Of a stretch of 23,163 nt of DNA, positions 23,020 to 23,163 are shown piece by piece. The position numbers and the translations under genes were made by a program. The notes below the pieces were generated by a model. The model searched no databases. It was not told where the DNA came from and saw only the letters and a list, made by a program, of their open reading frames with translations. Source of the stretch: Actinobacteria bacterium UBA3028 (lineage in GTDB: Bacteria > Actinomycetota > Actinomycetes > Nanopelagicales > Nanopelagicaceae); NCBI GenBank assembly GCA_002367715.1, contig DFDL01000014.1:1-23163 (forward strand), given 5' to 3'. How positions within the stretch are numbered: the first letter of the stretch is position 1; each line of letters starts with the position of its first letter.

Positions 23020-23163
23020 CTACTTGCTTACGAAGATATCTTGGATTTTTAAAGACTTACTTGGGAGGACCTTTTTGTAGTCTGCCTTGTAATCTGCAAG
23101 AGAATACTCACTTTGTAAGCGTGTGTAAAAAGTCTTTACATCCATTTTAAAGAGAGACTTAAA
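23020..23163 (-). CDS. C-terminal end of an unrecognised protein (gene cut by window edge)
   Basis: A minus-strand frame stays open from the right edge (23163) to TAG at 23020-23022, giving 47 codons. It contains KTFYTRLQSEYSLADYK and ends KIQDIFVSK. It includes an in-frame tandem repeat ADYK-ADYK. The two 12-nt copies differ only at synonymous third positions (GAT/GAC, AAG/AAA), which is what coding sequence would show and supports this frame. The stretch is AT-rich and lysine-rich. No family is recognised and the domain structure lies outside the window. It faces tRNA-Val, and no clear terminator separates them. Confidence 0.55.
   Translation of the reverse strand, partial: FKSLFKMDVKTFYTRLQSEYSLADYKADYKKVLPSKSLKIQDIFVSK

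Noticed and set aside
23010..23022. CACC-TG-GGTG after the right-edge gene as an intrinsic terminator
   Set aside because: A two-base loop is too small and the arms are only 4 bp; the following T content is scattered.
22953..23150. Plus-strand 65-codon frame starting inside tRNA-Val
   Set aside because: It begins in the tRNA (GVTGSIPVSSTS is the classic tRNA artefact), and the opposite strand has better coding evidence.

Overview
The window reads as a conserved chromosomal block of a low-GC, streamlined actinobacterium. The gene order on the minus strand (thrS, HIT hydrolase, pgsA, phosphatidylinositol mannoside acyltransferase, pimA, pdxS, pdxT, yebC, ruvC-ruvA-ruvB, secD-secF, rel, glyoxalase-II-like hydrolase, hisS, aspS) matches, from memory, the Mycobacterium/Streptomyces arrangement. 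Phosphatidylinositol mannoside genes are an actinobacterial hallmark. Base composition is moderate to AT-leaning, and genes abut or overlap by a few bases. Together this fits a small-genome freshwater lineage of the Nanopelagicales (acI) type; the phylum is near certain and the lineage is inference.

Layout, left to right. 1-2207: aspS (5' end only), hisS and an MBL-fold hydrolase, transcribed leftward from a promoter near 2245. 2440-3774: a plus-strand DUF349 protein with its own leader, convergent with rel. 3771-5945: bifunctional (p)ppGpp synthetase/hydrolase Rel. 5975-11566: secF, secD, ruvB, ruvA, ruvC, yebC in a tight run. 11615-13116: pdxT and pdxS (PLP synthase). 13166-17356: a DUF3048 lipoprotein, a LemA-like single-pass membrane protein, pimA, the acyltransferase and pgsA, a phosphatidylinositol mannoside module. 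17349-17939: a plus-strand gene that looks like the remnant G domain of an EF-G-like protein. 17922-22160: HIT hydrolase, thrS and a fused pabB-pabC. 22267-22986: tRNA-Gly, tRNA-Cys, a cupin gene and tRNA-Val, all plus strand. 23020-23163: the C-terminal end of an unrecognised minus-strand gene running off the window.

Most of the content is housekeeping: translation (aspS, hisS, thrS, tRNAs), recombination (RuvABC), protein export (SecDF), stringent response (Rel), cofactors (PLP, folate) and envelope lipids. The best candidate for something undescribed is the 17349-17939 gene, which sits where related genomes carry a full-length EF-G-like GTPase but appears to keep only parts of the G domain. 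Other points: TAnnnT -10 boxes exactly 6 nt before the start codons of rel, pabBC and possibly thrS suggest leaderless transcripts. There is a 17-bp dyad in the MBL/hisS/aspS promoter. yajC, apt and a PPIase gene are absent from their usual places. No insertion sequences, CRISPR arrays, phage genes or defence systems were seen, and no gene-free stretch exceeds 300 bases.
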